Positions 44,327 to 55,815 of a stretch of 64,000 nt of DNA are shown here, piece by piece. Each line of letters opens with the position of its first letter. Position 1 is the stretch's first letter. The stretch spans positions 16,048,701-16,112,700 of the forward strand of contig NC_053180.1 in NCBI RefSeq assembly GCF_905163445.1, written 5' to 3'. Made by a program: the position numbers and the translations under genes. This stretch comes from Pararge aegeria. Its lineage: Eukaryota > Arthropoda > Insecta > Lepidoptera > Nymphalidae. The notes under the pieces were generated by a model, which was not told the origin of the DNA, made no database searches, and saw only the letters and a list, made by a program, of their open reading frames with translations.

Positions 44327-44867
44327 AAGGAAAACTTGGAAAGAAAATGTATATAATATCATTCATTATATTAATCGACTGCCTCAAAACAAACATTATG
44401 GCTCGTAACAACAAACATAATATCTCAAGAAATAGGAATTACTCTTATTTCGAGTGTTATCATATGTTAGTTTGGAGCCACTTGAGCTTTTGTCTTGCTT
44501 GAAAGTCAGATACGTGGTCATGCTTGCGTATGATTTTGGAGACGCTCAAGTTTGTTCAGCTGTATTTTCCCATTTATGTCTATAATTTATTACTTATATA
44601 CTATCGTTAACGTAGAGTGACCCAAAAGACGTAATTTATTAATATTATGATGGATGTATCTCTTTTTGTTTCTTTGAATGATGGATTTTTCCATATCCTT
44701 TGTGATCGTATGTCACGATAGCACCCATCTATTTGCGTGTGTTTCTTGACTTGAAATACGTTTTATTGCAACAAATTCCACGATAAATCTTTTCCACGCT
44801 CCTTGTCATTTGTCAATCTCAATTTGCCGATAAAAGCCTTTCTGGTTTACATTATCATTAACCGACT

Positions 44868-45797
44868 TTGAGCAAAGGCGAAGAATATTATTTTTATTTC
44901 ATCCACAATTTAACCACTGGGGTGACCGGACTCCCCATAGCCTTACATCAGTTTGTCATTAGTTGTTGCTATTTTGCGGAGGGAATACTTAGAGAGCCAG
45001 GCTATCTCAACGGGACCTATTCAGATCAGAATATGGAAATGGTACGTTGATAATGTTTTTGCTATAGAGAAGGGCGGACAGGAACAAGTGGAACGATACC
45101 TGGCATATTTCAACGAAATTTACAGTAAAATGTCGTTTACGTATGAAATGAAAAAGAACGGTAGCGTGCCATTCCTGGATGTACTGGTTCAAGTATGATC
45201 AAATGGTACTTTTGGTCACGCGGTATACCGAAAGCAGACACACACGGACGGGTATTTGCACGAATTATCACACCACCATCCACGTCACCTGGCGTCAGTT
45301 GCTACTACACTTACAAATCGTGCTCACGCACTTTGTGATGCTCTTCACTTACAAGATGAGCTGGCACACGTACGTAGGGTGCTACGTTAGAATGGACATA
45401 AATCATTAATAAAATAAAGTAAACAAAAATGCAAGGTGCGCCTTTTGGAGGCTGAAAGGAGATAGCCTATCTTTGTTTTGTAAGGGGAGTGTCAGATAAG
45501 ATTGGAAGACTCCTTAAACAGCGGTATGACATAAAAACTGTCTTCATACCCACAAAAGATTGCCCACTTGATGCGCTCTCCGATCGTTTACCATACCAGT
45601 GTCCGGGTGTGTAAAAGATAGACTGCAGTTTTGGAGCTTTTACATTGGGCAAACAAAGAGATCCATAGCCACTCAGGTCACCAAACATATAAAAGCAGTT
45701 AGAGACAAAGAAGTCAGCGATTACGGAGCATGTTATCGTCGTATGTACATAGAAATGTTTATTAACCACGAAAATCATAGTTTAAAATCTTTAAAGT
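44868..45797 (+). pseudogene. Penelope-like element relic: reverse transcriptase plus GIY-YIG endonuclease
   Basis: The pieces are in the correct order in shifting frames. They are GEEYYFYF..GVTGLPI (RT), WKWYVDNVFAIEKGG at about 45037 (a YVDD-type RT active site with the second Asp changed to Asn), YEMKKNGSVPFLDVLV, VYRKQTHTDGYLHELSHHHP, LQDELAHVRRVL, then VSDKIGRLLKQRYDIKTVFI and FYIGQTKRSIATQVTKHI (45638 on). The YIGQT.RSI motif after an RT with LPFLD.L..R...T DRYLH..S.HP is the signature of endonuclease-bearing Penelope-like elements. Stops and frameshifts (for example TGA at 45196, TAG at 45389, TAA at 45613) and the YVDN change make it inactive. The N-terminal part is absent. Confidence 0.85.
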
Positions 45798-45799
45798 GA

Positions 45800-45945
45800 T
45801 TTTCATCATTCATCATCGTCATTATCATCATCATGCCGAGTGCGGCATACCACGCCTTTAAGAGAACATTATACAAAACTCACTGGGGTGCGGATTTGTT
45901 TTCCTGTACCAAGTGATATTTTAATGGCAAGCAAAACACGCCGTG
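45800..45945 (-). repeat. Decayed SINE family A fragment
   Basis: A CAT/ATC-rich end, then CACGCCTTTAAGAGAACATTATACAAAACTC and CCAAGTGATATTTTAATGGCAAGC. Weak match to the SINE-A 3' half on the minus strand. Confidence 0.4.
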
Positions 45946-48194
45946 TTTGCCTACCTATATAATAAAAATCAAATTAAATGCTGACGTAACGCATATATCG
46001 AAGATGATCGAGACTTTTCACAGATTTCGGAGCATTATAGACTGCCAATAAGGTTTGAGTTCCACTCTCTAACCTCTGGGAAATACAATTTTCTTCCTCA
46101 AATGTTTAATGCATGAAGAAATTGATAAAATATAATATAATAGTTAATAAAAATTGACAAATATTATAATCATTGATTTATCGATAGTTTTCATATACCG
46201 GTTGACCTGAAGTGATGCTGTGACCGCGCGCTCTCCGCCCTCTATCTCGAAAACGGTTCACCGTATAAAATTTTTTTTAAGCAATATTGGTAGAGAATTT
46301 TGTATTCTACAATATTGATAAAATTAAAAATAGCAAAAAACCCATAGGAAATGAGGTATTTCCAAAAAAGCGCAAAAAACCGATTTTTGTGACATTTGAC
46401 CTTGAAATTTAATAGTTGCTTACCATATGTAGGTTTTGAGACAACTTTTAGGGTATCAATATACAGGTATTTACAGACATACAGGTGAATTTACTATAAT
46501 GACCGGACTATTTTTGTTGCTAACTCAATCAAAACCACCTTTATAGTTATTTAATTATTCATATTATTTATACACATTATTTTATCATAATTTTTGGTAA
46601 TCAAAAGAGCTCACTCACTTGCAAACAAAGGAGTCGCTGAATTGCAAATCCTTCCTAAAAATAATGAGGTTTGAACCCCTCTTGAGAAAGAGGTAAGTAC
46701 ATCTACAAAGAGCAGACTGCGCTCGACGTTTGAAGGCAATATCTTGAACGTTCTTTATTAGATTACATCGAAAAGTATGGTGATTGAATTCAAATTTATT
46801 CGATTATAATATAATTCCTAGTGGATAAGTTATTCCTTCTTGGTTACTAAACTATGCTTTACTACCGTATATGTTGCCGTCTGCTATCTATCCAGCGTGC
46901 TATCTATCTGCTATCTATGCGCGTCTATCCAGACGTCTGTCCATCGATCAGTCCATCCATCTGTCACAGGGGTCTACGTTATCTCCATCATAAGAACATA
47001 ACATTTAGCAGCCAAAGCATCTTTTTGTTTTTTGCTAAGTCATATATAATGTGAATATTTATTCCCAATCTTAGTCCGCGTGTATTTTTTGAACAATCTC
47101 ACGAAAACATCACAGTCTATTTATTATTCCTGGTTAAACCAGGTTTAATAGACTGTTAGTACTGGTAGACATTAGCAGATGTAATGCAATGCAATTTATA
47201 ATGATTCAGGCGGGAAAGGTTATAAATAGAGTTTCTTTGTAATATTTTTTATTGAGTTACTTTATTTAGCTAAGCAGTAACATGAAAATTACACTTCTTC
47301 AAACTTGAAGACGTCTTCAAATTTGAAGATTACATACTTTGCCGACCCCAAATAACATGAATTGAGGGCAAGAAGAAGGTTTTTAGGGATTTAGTTTTCA
47401 ATTTATAACGCCTAGTAGTGAAGAATGTATTTATTGTAATAATATTATGTTGTAATATGGACCCACTTGGTCTATTTCTTATTGCCAACTAAACATAAAC
47501 CTCACCAAAGAGGAACAGAGTACGTGAAACTTTTCGTCCGAAGAGAAAAACTTTTATTTATCCGGGAATGTGTATTATCCTCACTCGTTGCTGAAAGGTA
47601 AACAGGGATGCTTAGCGTTCGTACCAAAGTTTTCCTTTCTACGACCTTATTATTCTTTGGAAACGTTATTTAGAATCGATTCAAGGATAAACGCCCCCGA
47701 GGGTGCTTTTTACTGAATCTATAAGAAGGGGGATGTTCTAATTGGACAGTTAAGTAGGTATGTGTGTTTCAACGTAGTGATGAAGAACTATAATTTACAA
47801 ATTTTATATCATATTTATACTCTTAATTTTTACTCCACAACAAGAAAAAAAAACAGACAATTCCAGGAACAGTACCAGGCCATATTAGGATTAGGAAAAT
47901 TAAAAAGAAAACGTATCAATAAACAAACTAATACCTATACCAGACTACACACATAAAACAATACCTAAATATGAGTAAGCGTATCTTTTTTGAGATAGAT
48001 AATGAGCCTTACATGCATTTTTAAATATGCCCAGTGAATTACACTGCTTTATGTTCATTGAAACTTTATTTTTTGATAATGCAGAAGTCGTCATTTTTAA
48101 TGTAACATAAAAATCTATCCAGCTTTTTTTTATGAAACCGAACAAATAAGCTACACTAGACCAACGAGTAAATATATATTTATTTATTTATTTA
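45946..48194. other. No gene recognised
   Basis: AT-rich. Holds a CTAT/CCAT-rich simple-sequence patch at 46875-46970 and two palindromes (47113-47156; 47297-47328, CTTCAAACTTGAAGAC facing GTCTTCAAATTTGAAG). Short frames only. Confidence 0.4.
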
Positions 48195-48536
48195 CTAGCT
48201 GTTGACTGCGACTTCGGCTGCGTTTGTTTTATGATGTGGCATTCAATTTAGTTGTAGTTCTAAAAAGGCAAAATTAAACACATATTTTAACCTCTATAGT
48301 ACAAAAATAATTATTTAAATCGGTTATAATTTGTCTGATTTATTGTGTAAAATCGTCAAACACTTTCATCCCCTCTCCCAAAGGAACCGAGCTTAATGTC
48401 GGGATAAAAAGTATCCTATATTACTTCTAACACTTCCAAGAATATGTTAACAAAGTTTCATGGGGATCGGTTAAGAAGTTTTTGCGTGAAAGCGTAACAA
48501 ACAAACTTACATTGACATTTATAATATTAGTAGGGA
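48195..48536 (-). mobile_element. Non-autonomous Helitron
   Basis: Internally deleted relative of 23661-24110. The minus strand starts TCCCTACTAATATTATAAATG and ends GCAGCCGAAGTCGCAGTCAACAGCTAG with T after it. It shares CACTTTCATCCCCTCTCCC and AAAGGAACCGAGCTTAATGT. Non-coding. Confidence 0.82.
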
Positions 48537-48575
48537 TAGGGATAGGGGTAGGGAAGTAGGGATAGGGATAGGGAT
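48531..48575 (+). repeat. (TAGGGA)n microsatellite at a Helitron 5' end
   Basis: TAGGGATAGGGATAGGGGTA followed by GGGAAGTAGGGATAGGGATAGGGA, abutting the Helitron start. Confidence 0.85.
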
Positions 48576-48725
48576 CTTTATCGTGGGGTGGTTACGGCAA
48601 AGCCGACTCCTTTTCCGCCTGAGGAGGAATATAACAGAAGACGGGCATTAGCGTCCTGTATGCACGCCACTACCCGTCTGCCCAGTGTGGAGATTGTGGG
48701 AAAACCTTATTGATATAGGTTTGTT
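48576..48725. repeat. GC-rich patch, probably LINE-derived
   Basis: GTGGGGTGGTTACGGCAAAGCCGACTCC, CCTGAGGAGGAATATAACAG and ACTACCCGTCTGCCCAGTGTGG stand out from the AT-rich surroundings. Family not identified. Confidence 0.3.
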
Positions 48726-49372
48726 TTATACTGAATATGCCACCATCAGCGGAATTAAATTGAGTTATTGAACTATTGCCTGCGATTAGTGCCTTACATA
48801 ACAAAGTGTTCTGGCTTCTTAATGGTGGACTAAAATAGTACTACGGACACTCAATTCAAACACAAACTCTATATCGAATTTCACTCTGATCGAGAATACT
48901 AATTATATTTTGATACATTAAACTCAAACGTGATAAACATCTGGAGTTATTATCTGCACTTAAAACACTACGGCGGAAAATATTATTCCCAACCACAAGG
49001 TGTACGAAAAAAATATAGTCAATGTTAATTCATATAGTGCATGTCATTCTTCTTTTCGGAAGCTATGATTTTAATAGTCCATGTTAGTTTGATAAAGTCA
49101 ATTCGTAGACACACGAGCCACACCAAAACCATGTTACCTATTGAAAATCGATGGAACATTTCCATAAACCAGCAGTATACCTCTCCTTGTGACAAACAAA
49201 TAGCCAAAGTTACGTTGTTGGTATACCTATGAGGCGTAGAACCGTAAATTTACTACGTACCAACGACTTACCTACTCTCTAGTAGTGGTAACTAGTTAGT
49301 ATAGGTACTGATTCTATATTGGTTTACTTGTAATGTGTTATGGTCATTGACTCAAGTGTCTACACTAAATCT
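48726..49372. other. No recognisable feature
   Basis: AT-rich. Overlapping 60-codon frames on both strands at 49025-49232 cancel each other as evidence. Confidence 0.35.
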
Positions 49373-49455
49373 TTAAAGCCCGCTAACTCACATCAGAGTG
49401 GAGGATCTCTTAATCCTACTCTCCTATAATATAGAAGAACTTTTCCGGGCAGTTA
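49373..49455 (+). repeat. Dispersed repeat fragment (as 23064-23160)
   Basis: AAAGCCCGCTAACTCACATCAGAGTGGAGG and TTAATCCTACTCTCCTATAATATAG. Confidence 0.4.
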
Positions 49456-49554
49456 GAAATTAATAAGATGAGAGTGATAACGATTACGATGATATCTAAC
49501 ACATGTATCATCATTCCCAAGAAATTAAGATTAAATCATCACTTCGACCGATTT

Positions 49555-49715
49555 TATTTTATTTTTTATTTATACAATTTATTTGTTCACCACAAATAGA
49601 AAAAAAAAAATGGACACAACAAAAATAAACTTGAAAAGTAGGATACAGAGAAATTTCGAATTCGGCCCCACAAAAGTAAAGCCGAAGTCCTAACCACATG
49701 GCTATCCCTGCTTCA
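49555..49715 (-). repeat. LINE 3' tail next to a SINE family A head
   Basis: 49560-49650 (ACAATTTATTTGTTCACCACAAATAG, GAAAAGTAGGATACAG) is a minus-strand LINE 3' end. 49655-49715 holds the SINE-A head, minus strand GAAGCAGGGATAGCCATGTGG and GTTAGGACTTCGGC. The SINE is truncated at its junction with the LINE. Confidence 0.55.
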
Positions 49716-50300
49716 TTATATATATTTATTTTATTTACTTGAAGCCTTTAGAGCTTAAAATGGCTTTTGTACAAACAACAAGAAACATTCATAATGCTTG
49801 AAAAAAATAGTAAGAATTTAAGAACAAGCCAGGTGCATCTATAAGTCAAAAATATAGTTAATAGAATGGAGTGGTAACAGCCACAGCTTGCATTTTATGA
49901 TACCCTCGCAATCGTAAACTTTGCCGCGGTATTAATATTGCGCGGATGTGGCCAGCGGTGTCGTCATTGCGGTTACCGGTGAAACTTTACGTGATTTTCA
50001 TTGCACGCTCTATCTCTGTTCCTCTTTCAGTAGAGCGGACAAAGGGGAAAGGGATGGACAGTTATATTTTCCTACATTTTCAAAGGACATCGGTGATCCG
50101 TCACCGCTCTCTAAATTGAATACGATTGAACTGTATTGCGAGCATTATTTTACTAAGCAAAATATTTAATTGGAACGGAGAATTTACTCTGGACTTGAAT
50201 ACAGAATGCACTTACATGGATTGGGGGTTAACGTAGTTCTTAATCTAGGCGGTATCTAATATATTTTTTTTTACCCTAGAACATGCAAATGAAAACTGAA
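49716..50300. other. No gene accepted
   Basis: The 73-codon frame at 49948-50169 has varied composition (ADKGERDGQLYFPTFSKDIG) but no family match or splice boundaries. It could be a decayed ORF. Confidence 0.3.
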
Positions 50301-50309
50301 TAATACTTC

Positions 50310-50645
50310 AGAGGCTTTAAAGGTACATTATTTAATTTCTCTGAGATTTTTCTGTGAAAACGAAACGCGAATTGAGTTAACCGTTGCCAGAGTTTTTACT
50401 GAAAGAAATCAGTTACAGCCCTAACATTACATAAAATCATGTGACTCCTGTCACTTGGTTAGGTACACGTCGCGTAGCGTAGGTACTATGAACGTGTCGA
50501 TCTTTTATCTTCAATAGGGTTGTCATAAGTAAACACTTAGAATGTTTTGAATTACTTTGTATGAAAAAATAAATATGCTTCTTTTAGTTAAATATTTTTA
50601 CAGTGTGATTATAAGATATACTTATGCACCCTTTAACAGTATTTC
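50310..50645 (+). repeat. 340-bp dispersed repeat, copy 1
   Basis: Shares with 57998-58345 the ordered blocks AGGCTTTA.AGGTACATTA, CAGCCCTAACA, TAGCGTAGGTACTATG, GGTTGTCATAAGTAAACACTT, AATAAATATGCTTCTT and TTTTTACAGTGTGATT. Class unknown, no ORF. Confidence 0.8.
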
Positions 50646-50810
50646 GTTACATGTTGTATTAGTTCCCAAATTGAGGCTCACAATGTCTTGCTTTTATGCG
50701 TCACTTTCTTAAATCACTAGTTTTAAATCACAGACCTGAAGTGATCTGAGGCATCTAAAATTACTGATTATAACAAACGGGCATCCAATCAATTTGCAAC
50801 AGAACTTCTA

Positions 50811-50895
50811 ACTAGCTGTTGCCTTGATTTTTGTCCGCGTTTGTTATTGATGATACAATAATTTGGATTGTTGACAAATCCAAATTATTGTATCA
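50811..50895 (-). repeat. Helitron tip with adjoining 19-bp inverted repeat
   Basis: CTAGCTGTTGCC...TTGTCCGCGTTTGTTATTGATG is a mutated minus-strand Helitron 3' end. Arms at 50851-50869 and 50877-50895 (TGATACAATAATTTGGATT and its exact complement) form a perfect 19-bp hairpin with a 7-nt loop. Confidence 0.7.
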
Positions 50896-50978
50896 TTTAA
50901 ATCCATATATTCAGTTATGGTTATAGTAATTATAGAAAACGTTGTAAATTATAGAATTTGTATATACTTTGATTACTA

Positions 50979-51135
50979 GCGGTGATAGCATAGCCTACTT
51001 CGGCTTCACTTCGGGGGGCCCGCATCTCTAACTATTCCAAGTTATGTGCATTTAAAGCAATTAAATACCACTTGGTTTAACGATGAAGGAAAACATCGTG
51101 CGGATTCATACATGACTGAAAGTTAACTCCAAGAC
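50979..51135 (+). repeat. SINE family A copy, 5' half
   Basis: GCGGTGATAGCATAGCCTAC, TTCGGGGGGCCCGCATCTC (B-box deleted), CAATTAAATACCACTTGG and GGAAAACATCGTG. Confidence 0.7.
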
Positions 51136-52140
51136 ATCGCGAGCAACAACTTCTACCTGATAATAATATAATAATGGTCATTTCGAAACAAGCTAAAGTA
51201 ATACTTAGAACTAATTTTTATCTTTGAAGCTTCCTTTGAGCTTCTTGGATGTTTCATCATGCATTTTTTACTGCTCGGAGATTCCGATCCACCTAGCCAC
51301 GTAGCTTTAGAAGAAATAAAAAGATATAAAACACTTAAGACCAGGAAATTATCTCGATAGAAGACGCTATTTTACTTTGAAAAAGGCCTCGGGTTCAAAG
51401 CGATACAAAGTAGAATAAAGTTTCTAGAACAAAAGAATTTAGCCTGTGGCTTGTTAAAGTTCGAACAGCATAATGCAACCTGCATTAATAATAAAATGTT
51501 AAGACGTAGCAAATATTTACGATACAAGTAAAAATTAAAATGTTAAAAATCTACCCATTAATTACTGAACCGGAACTTCTATTGCTTATACAAACGTAAA
51601 AATGTGTTGAAATATTAAAAAAGAGGTTACAACTGTGACTATTCAAATATTAATAAAGATAGGTCTTACTTACGTACACGTTAAACAAGACGATGTGACC
51701 TCACGTTTAATAATGCCATTTTCAAAACAAAGCCATTGTAAAGTTAGTGACTCAACAACAAGACGACTGTAGAAAGACATCTTTGAAAAACTCGATAGTA
51801 AATTTTAAAGTATCCAAGAAAGCTATAACAAACCCTCTATACCACTTAATGAGAAGCTTCAATCAATAATTATTTAAACTTGGTCTGGAATATCAATAGT
51901 TATAGCAATATGTATCTAACTGCTTGGGTGAAATTAAGCACAGCAGTTCAACCGTGAAAGGTCGGACTGAAAACCGATCTATTAGTTCTGAAATAACTCA
52001 GAACAGTAAATAAAACAAAACACAGTTAACGGAACATGCTCAAACGAAAACACTAAAGCAACTTCAACATTCCATTCAACCCGTAGATATTAAATTCGGT
52101 TGAATTCTCTTCGCAAACAACTTTTCCATTACAACGCTTT
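51136..52140. other. No gene recognised
   Basis: AT-rich, no frames of note on either strand. Confidence 0.4.
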
Positions 52141-52144
52141 CTAG

Positions 52145-52330
52145 CAGAGAGCAAAAATAACTAACATCAAGCGGGAGTACTCAACACAATCCAATAATAA
52201 TAAAAAATGACATAAAACCTGTGTTATTTATGATCGCGAGCGGAGTCATCTTATAGAATAATGGCCCACAAACGTTACCGCTAAGCTAATCTAAGAAGGC
52301 AGCGATTTATGATTTAAACGAAATTTTGAC
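52145..52330 (+). repeat. Dispersed repeat shared with 54755-54925
   Basis: AATAATAATAAAAA, GACATAAAAC, GAATAATGGC.C.CAAA.GTTACCGC and TAAGCTAATCTA occur in order in both. Class unknown. Confidence 0.6.
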
Positions 52331-52531
52331 GACCTCTTACTCAGTTGTTTACGTTGTGGCTTTTATGTAACAGGTCTTATGTTAGTTTCGGGAGAAGCCA
52401 ATTTGGGAATTCATAATTCTGAAAGATTTCAGCAACAGGGCGGGGTAATTTTAAGCTTCAACCTCTTATACATTTTTAAACACCCCAAGCATTTCATCTG
52501 GCTACGTTCATACTTTGATATACCGTAAAAA

Positions 52532-52955
52532 TGAGGTAATAGCTTAATTTCGACTTCAGCATTCCTTTCTAGGGGACCGAGTTTGAGCTCCAGCGCGTAC
52601 CTGTTGCTATTTGGAGTTAAATGTGTTTTAAATAAGTTAATATCACTTGATGAAAACGCCGTGAGGATGCGTGCATACCTGAGAATCCTCTGTAATGTTC
52701 TCAAAGGCGTATGAAATCTACCAATCCACACTTTGACAGCGTAGTGGACCACGGCTTAGGCGGCTTAAAATATCGCTTGCTTTAACGATGAAGGAAGGAA
52801 TAAACAATTTGATGTAACTTAAACGCCTGAGAGTTCTGTATAATGTCTACTATCTAATGTGTGCAAATTCGCACTTGGAGAGAGGAGAACTACGGCCTAA
52901 ACCCTTCTCATTCAAAAAGGAGACCCTGTAGTGCACCGGTAATGATGATGGTGTT
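52532..52955 (+). repeat. Two tandem SINE family A copies
   Basis: 52532-52762 starts GAGGTAATAGCTTAATTTCG, has a damaged B-box (AGTTTGAGCTCCAGCGCG) and runs to GTGGACCACGGCTTAGGC. 52765-52955 restarts inside the family at AATATCGCTTGCTTTAACG and ends TGCACCGGTAATGATGATGG. A second, 5'-truncated copy inserted at the end of the first, or a tandem duplication. Confidence 0.75.
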
Positions 52956-53126
52956 GGGACCCCTGTTTTAGGTGCGTGTCTTAACATTCTCATGCCCAAA
53001 GGGTCCTAGGTCCTTAAACAAATTTGAGGCGTTGCACTGCAGAAAAAATAAACGCCGATATCACACGTTCGAATTTATCAATTTAATACTTTATGGTTTT
53101 GAAGAGTTCGTTCTAAACTACCACCA

Positions 53127-53388
53127 AAAAAATAAATAAATATATTAAGACAATACACTACAATACATCGCCATCTACCCCCAAAGTAAGCGTAGCTTGT
53201 GTTATGGGTACTGAGATAGCTGATGAATATTTTTAATGAATATAATACACAAAAATACTTATAATATACAGATAAACACCCAGACACTGAAAAACATTCA
53301 TGTTCATCACACAAACACTCTCCAGTTGTGGGAATCGAACCCACGGCCTTGGACTCAGAAAGCAGGGTGCGCTACTCGGCCGTCGCCG
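53127..53388 (-). repeat. SINE family C copy
   Basis: The minus strand has GACGGCCGAGTAGCGCACCC (A-box damaged by deletion), GTGGGTTCGATTCCCACAAC (B-box), then AGAGTGTTTGTGTGATGAAC and the usual 3' end with an (ATTT)n tail. Confidence 0.85.
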
Positions 53389-53759
53389 ATTATGTAGTCT
53401 TTAATATAAAGAACTCCTGAGCACTGCATGCTACTTATACCCACCGGTTTAAGTGATGCGTTGTTTTTAGCCAGTCTCTGAAAATTGTTTTGCTAATTAG
53501 AGTTGTTTTAGGAATGTATTAGCAATTTACTTCGGTGTTTAACCAAAATATAAGTTACTGTTATACCAAAATTTAAGAAAAAAATCCAATTACTTTGGTG
53601 TTAAAATAAGTAATATACTTGTATAGTGTAACTTTTTTTGTAAACAACACATCAACGTTACTGTTATTCTAAATAGAAAAAACACTTTTTCTAAAATTTT
53701 CTTTGAATTAATTTCGTTTGCTGCGAAGGCACTTTTAACACGTTAACGGTAATGTGTAA

Positions 53760-53905
53760 TAATATCATAAGCATCTTTATCGTTATCCACTGCTGGGCAA
53801 AGGCTCTGTTCTCATTTAGAGAATATATATATATAGAGTTTAAACCCACCACGCTACTCCAAATCAGCATTGCGTACTAAATCGCCCGACCCAAACTTCG
53901 GATTT
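53760..53905 (-). repeat. RTE/SINE-like 3' fragment
   Basis: TTATCCACTGCTGGGCAAAGGC and AACCCACCACGCTACTCCAAATC are reversed forms of common retroposon endings (GCCC.GCAGTGG, GGAG.AGCGTGGTGG). (TA)n insertion at 53824-53835. Confidence 0.45.
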
Positions 53906-54264
53906 AATTGCTCAGATCAGTTTGTGACCTTGAAATGAACATATATTGATCTGTTCCCCATTGAACTTACGTAAACCAGTCATATTTCTATTGTTGATAT
54001 TTGATTTGCTCTGCGGAACTTGGTTGATTGTTTGCGGCCAAGAAGACCTATATCTTTATATTATTCATCATCATTCGGTGGCATTTTGATATTAAAGTTT
54101 GGAGGTCAACCGGAGAAAAACAGTACGATGATGTCTTCTTAATTTTGGCATATTTTTACTGTTTACGATAAAATCACAGAATTAATTTAGTAGTTGACAG
54201 TAGTTATTTTACCTGTAATATTCTAAACGTTTAACATAAGATGATAATGTTAAGGATTACTTAA

Positions 54265-54540
54265 ACGATAAAAAAGCTTGGGTGTGAATTGCTCTAGATT
54301 CATAGCTTATTATAAGTTTACTGTGAGATGGTGATAAAAAAAATACCCGGCTAAGTTTGTTGTGGGCTCTTCTTAGACCAGGGCGCGTTTGGAAAGCTCG
54401 TAGCTTTAGGTTTAAGTTGGCGAACGAAGTTATCACCATCCCCTTACAATTATATAAACATTAAACATATATGTATGAACGCTTCATAAGTGCCTGTGAT
54501 AGGCCTACATGAATAAAGAAATTTTGAATTTGAATTTAAT
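54265..54540 (+). repeat. LINE 3' end with (GAATTT)n tail
   Basis: ACTGTGAGATGGTGATAAA, AGTTTGTTGTGGGCTCTTC, CAGGGCGCGTTTGG, then GCCTACATGAATAAAGAAATTTTGAATTTGAATTT. Same blocks at 32880 and 6600 (reverse). Confidence 0.7.
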
Positions 54541-54554
54541 TTGAGGAAAATGGG

Positions 54555-54690
54555 AAAAGTTTGCGAGCTAGCAGCATTCCGCTGGTGTGAAGTGAGATGT
54601 GCTCGGGATTTTTTTCTATGTTTTGGACACAATGTTCTGCATGCTAATGGCTGAATGAGGATCCTGTATGTCCTTAATTCTGTGGGTAAT
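54555..54690. repeat. Dispersed repeat shared with 6075-6190
   Basis: TTTGGACACAATGTTCTGCATG, ATGGCTGAATGAGGATCC..TATGT correspond to the reverse complement of 6120-6175. Confidence 0.5.
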
Positions 54691-54754
54691 ATAAAATTAC
54701 ATTTTATCTTAAAATAATTGTCTTCAATATTTTCTACTATAAATGTTTATATCA

Positions 54755-54925
54755 AGGAGAGAAAAATAACCAACTTCAAAGGGAGTCTAATAATAATAAA
54801 AACCGTCATAAAACGAATATTATTTATTGTCGTGACCGCAGTGAACTCAAAAGAATAATGGCTCCGCAAATGTTACCGCTAAGCTAATCTAGAGGCCGAG
54901 CGATTTATGTTTCAAAAGAAATATG
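54755..54925 (+). repeat. Dispersed repeat shared with 52145-52330
   Basis: GAGAGAAAAATAACCAAC, GAATAATGGCTCCGCAAATG, TTACCGCTAAGCTAATCTAG. Confidence 0.6.
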
Positions 54926-55010
54926 CCAGTTATGTCAGCGGATTTCACTGGGGCACTTTTTCGACGGATAAACTTCTAAGCCGATTTCGATAAAGATTAT
55001 TGATTAATAA

Positions 55011-55105
55011 GAATTCATCATCGTTATCAACCCATTACCGGCCCACTAAAGGGCATGGGTACCAGAATGAGAAAGGGTTCAGGCCGTAGTCCACATCTCA
55101 TCATG
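55011..55105 (-). repeat. SINE family A 3' fragment
   Basis: CAACCCATTACCGGCCCACTAAAGGGCATGGGTACC, GAGAAAGGGTTCAGGCCGTAGTCCAC. Confidence 0.7.
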
Positions 55106-55212
55106 ATCGTCATCAGTCATCTAAGTATATGGGTACTTAGGTGACACAAGCTACGCTTACTTTGGGGCTAGATGGCGATGTGTGTATTGCCGTAGCATAT
55201 TTATTTATTTTT
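55106..55212 (+). repeat. SINE family C 3' fragment
   Basis: CATCAGTCATCTAAGTATATGGGTAC, GACACAAGCTACGCTTACTTTGGGGCTAGATGGCGATG, then TATTTATTTATT. Abuts the SINE-A fragment tail to tail. Confidence 0.75.
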
Positions 55213-55397
55213 ACCATAAGCCTTAAGTAGACCACACGGATGTTAATCTACGAGGAACTCCTTTGTGATTGTTAAAGTGAAACTTCTTTAGAATCGTTGT
55301 GATTTCAAACTCGATGAAACAAAAAAAATAAGTCCATTGAGACACAAACACATAAATGTATATGACAGAGTGAGATAGAAAACATTATACATTTTTT

Positions 55398-55815
55398 GAC
55401 GTGACAACGTCTTATAATTCGATGGAGCCGGACGCACGAAAAAACATGACGTATGCGGCGTTACCTCGCTCTGAGGCGTTTCATTTAAGGCTTGAAGTAC
55501 AAGCGAGAGCGCGGAACGAGCGACAAAGAGGCACAGTCGGCCTCCGCGTTCGACATCTGTCTCTCTCCTACTTGAGTGAGCGATGCGTCCGTGTGGACAG
55601 CTTCTATGACAATAATACATTTACATGTTTTCGGCAAGGATGAGTGCAGTGAAAAGTTAATGTGGTGTCAATTGTTTATAGCAACGATAATATCTATCAA
55701 ACAAATAAAATTAAAATTTCTTTTGAAAAATGCAACCATTCCATCAGTATTTTCTTACGACGTTGTCACATTCAACTATCGCCAGTAAGCCGACTTTACA
55801 GACAACCAGTTTTTT
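55398..55815. repeat. 420-bp dispersed repeat, copy 2
   Basis: About 15 differences and small indels against 35388-35810. Starts TTTTTGACGTGACAACGTC, ends TTACAGACAACCAGTTTTTTT. Confidence 0.85.

Noticed and set aside
47297..47328. 32-bp palindrome as an operator or origin
   Set aside because: Isolated, one mismatch between arms, no associated gene; noted only as a palindrome.
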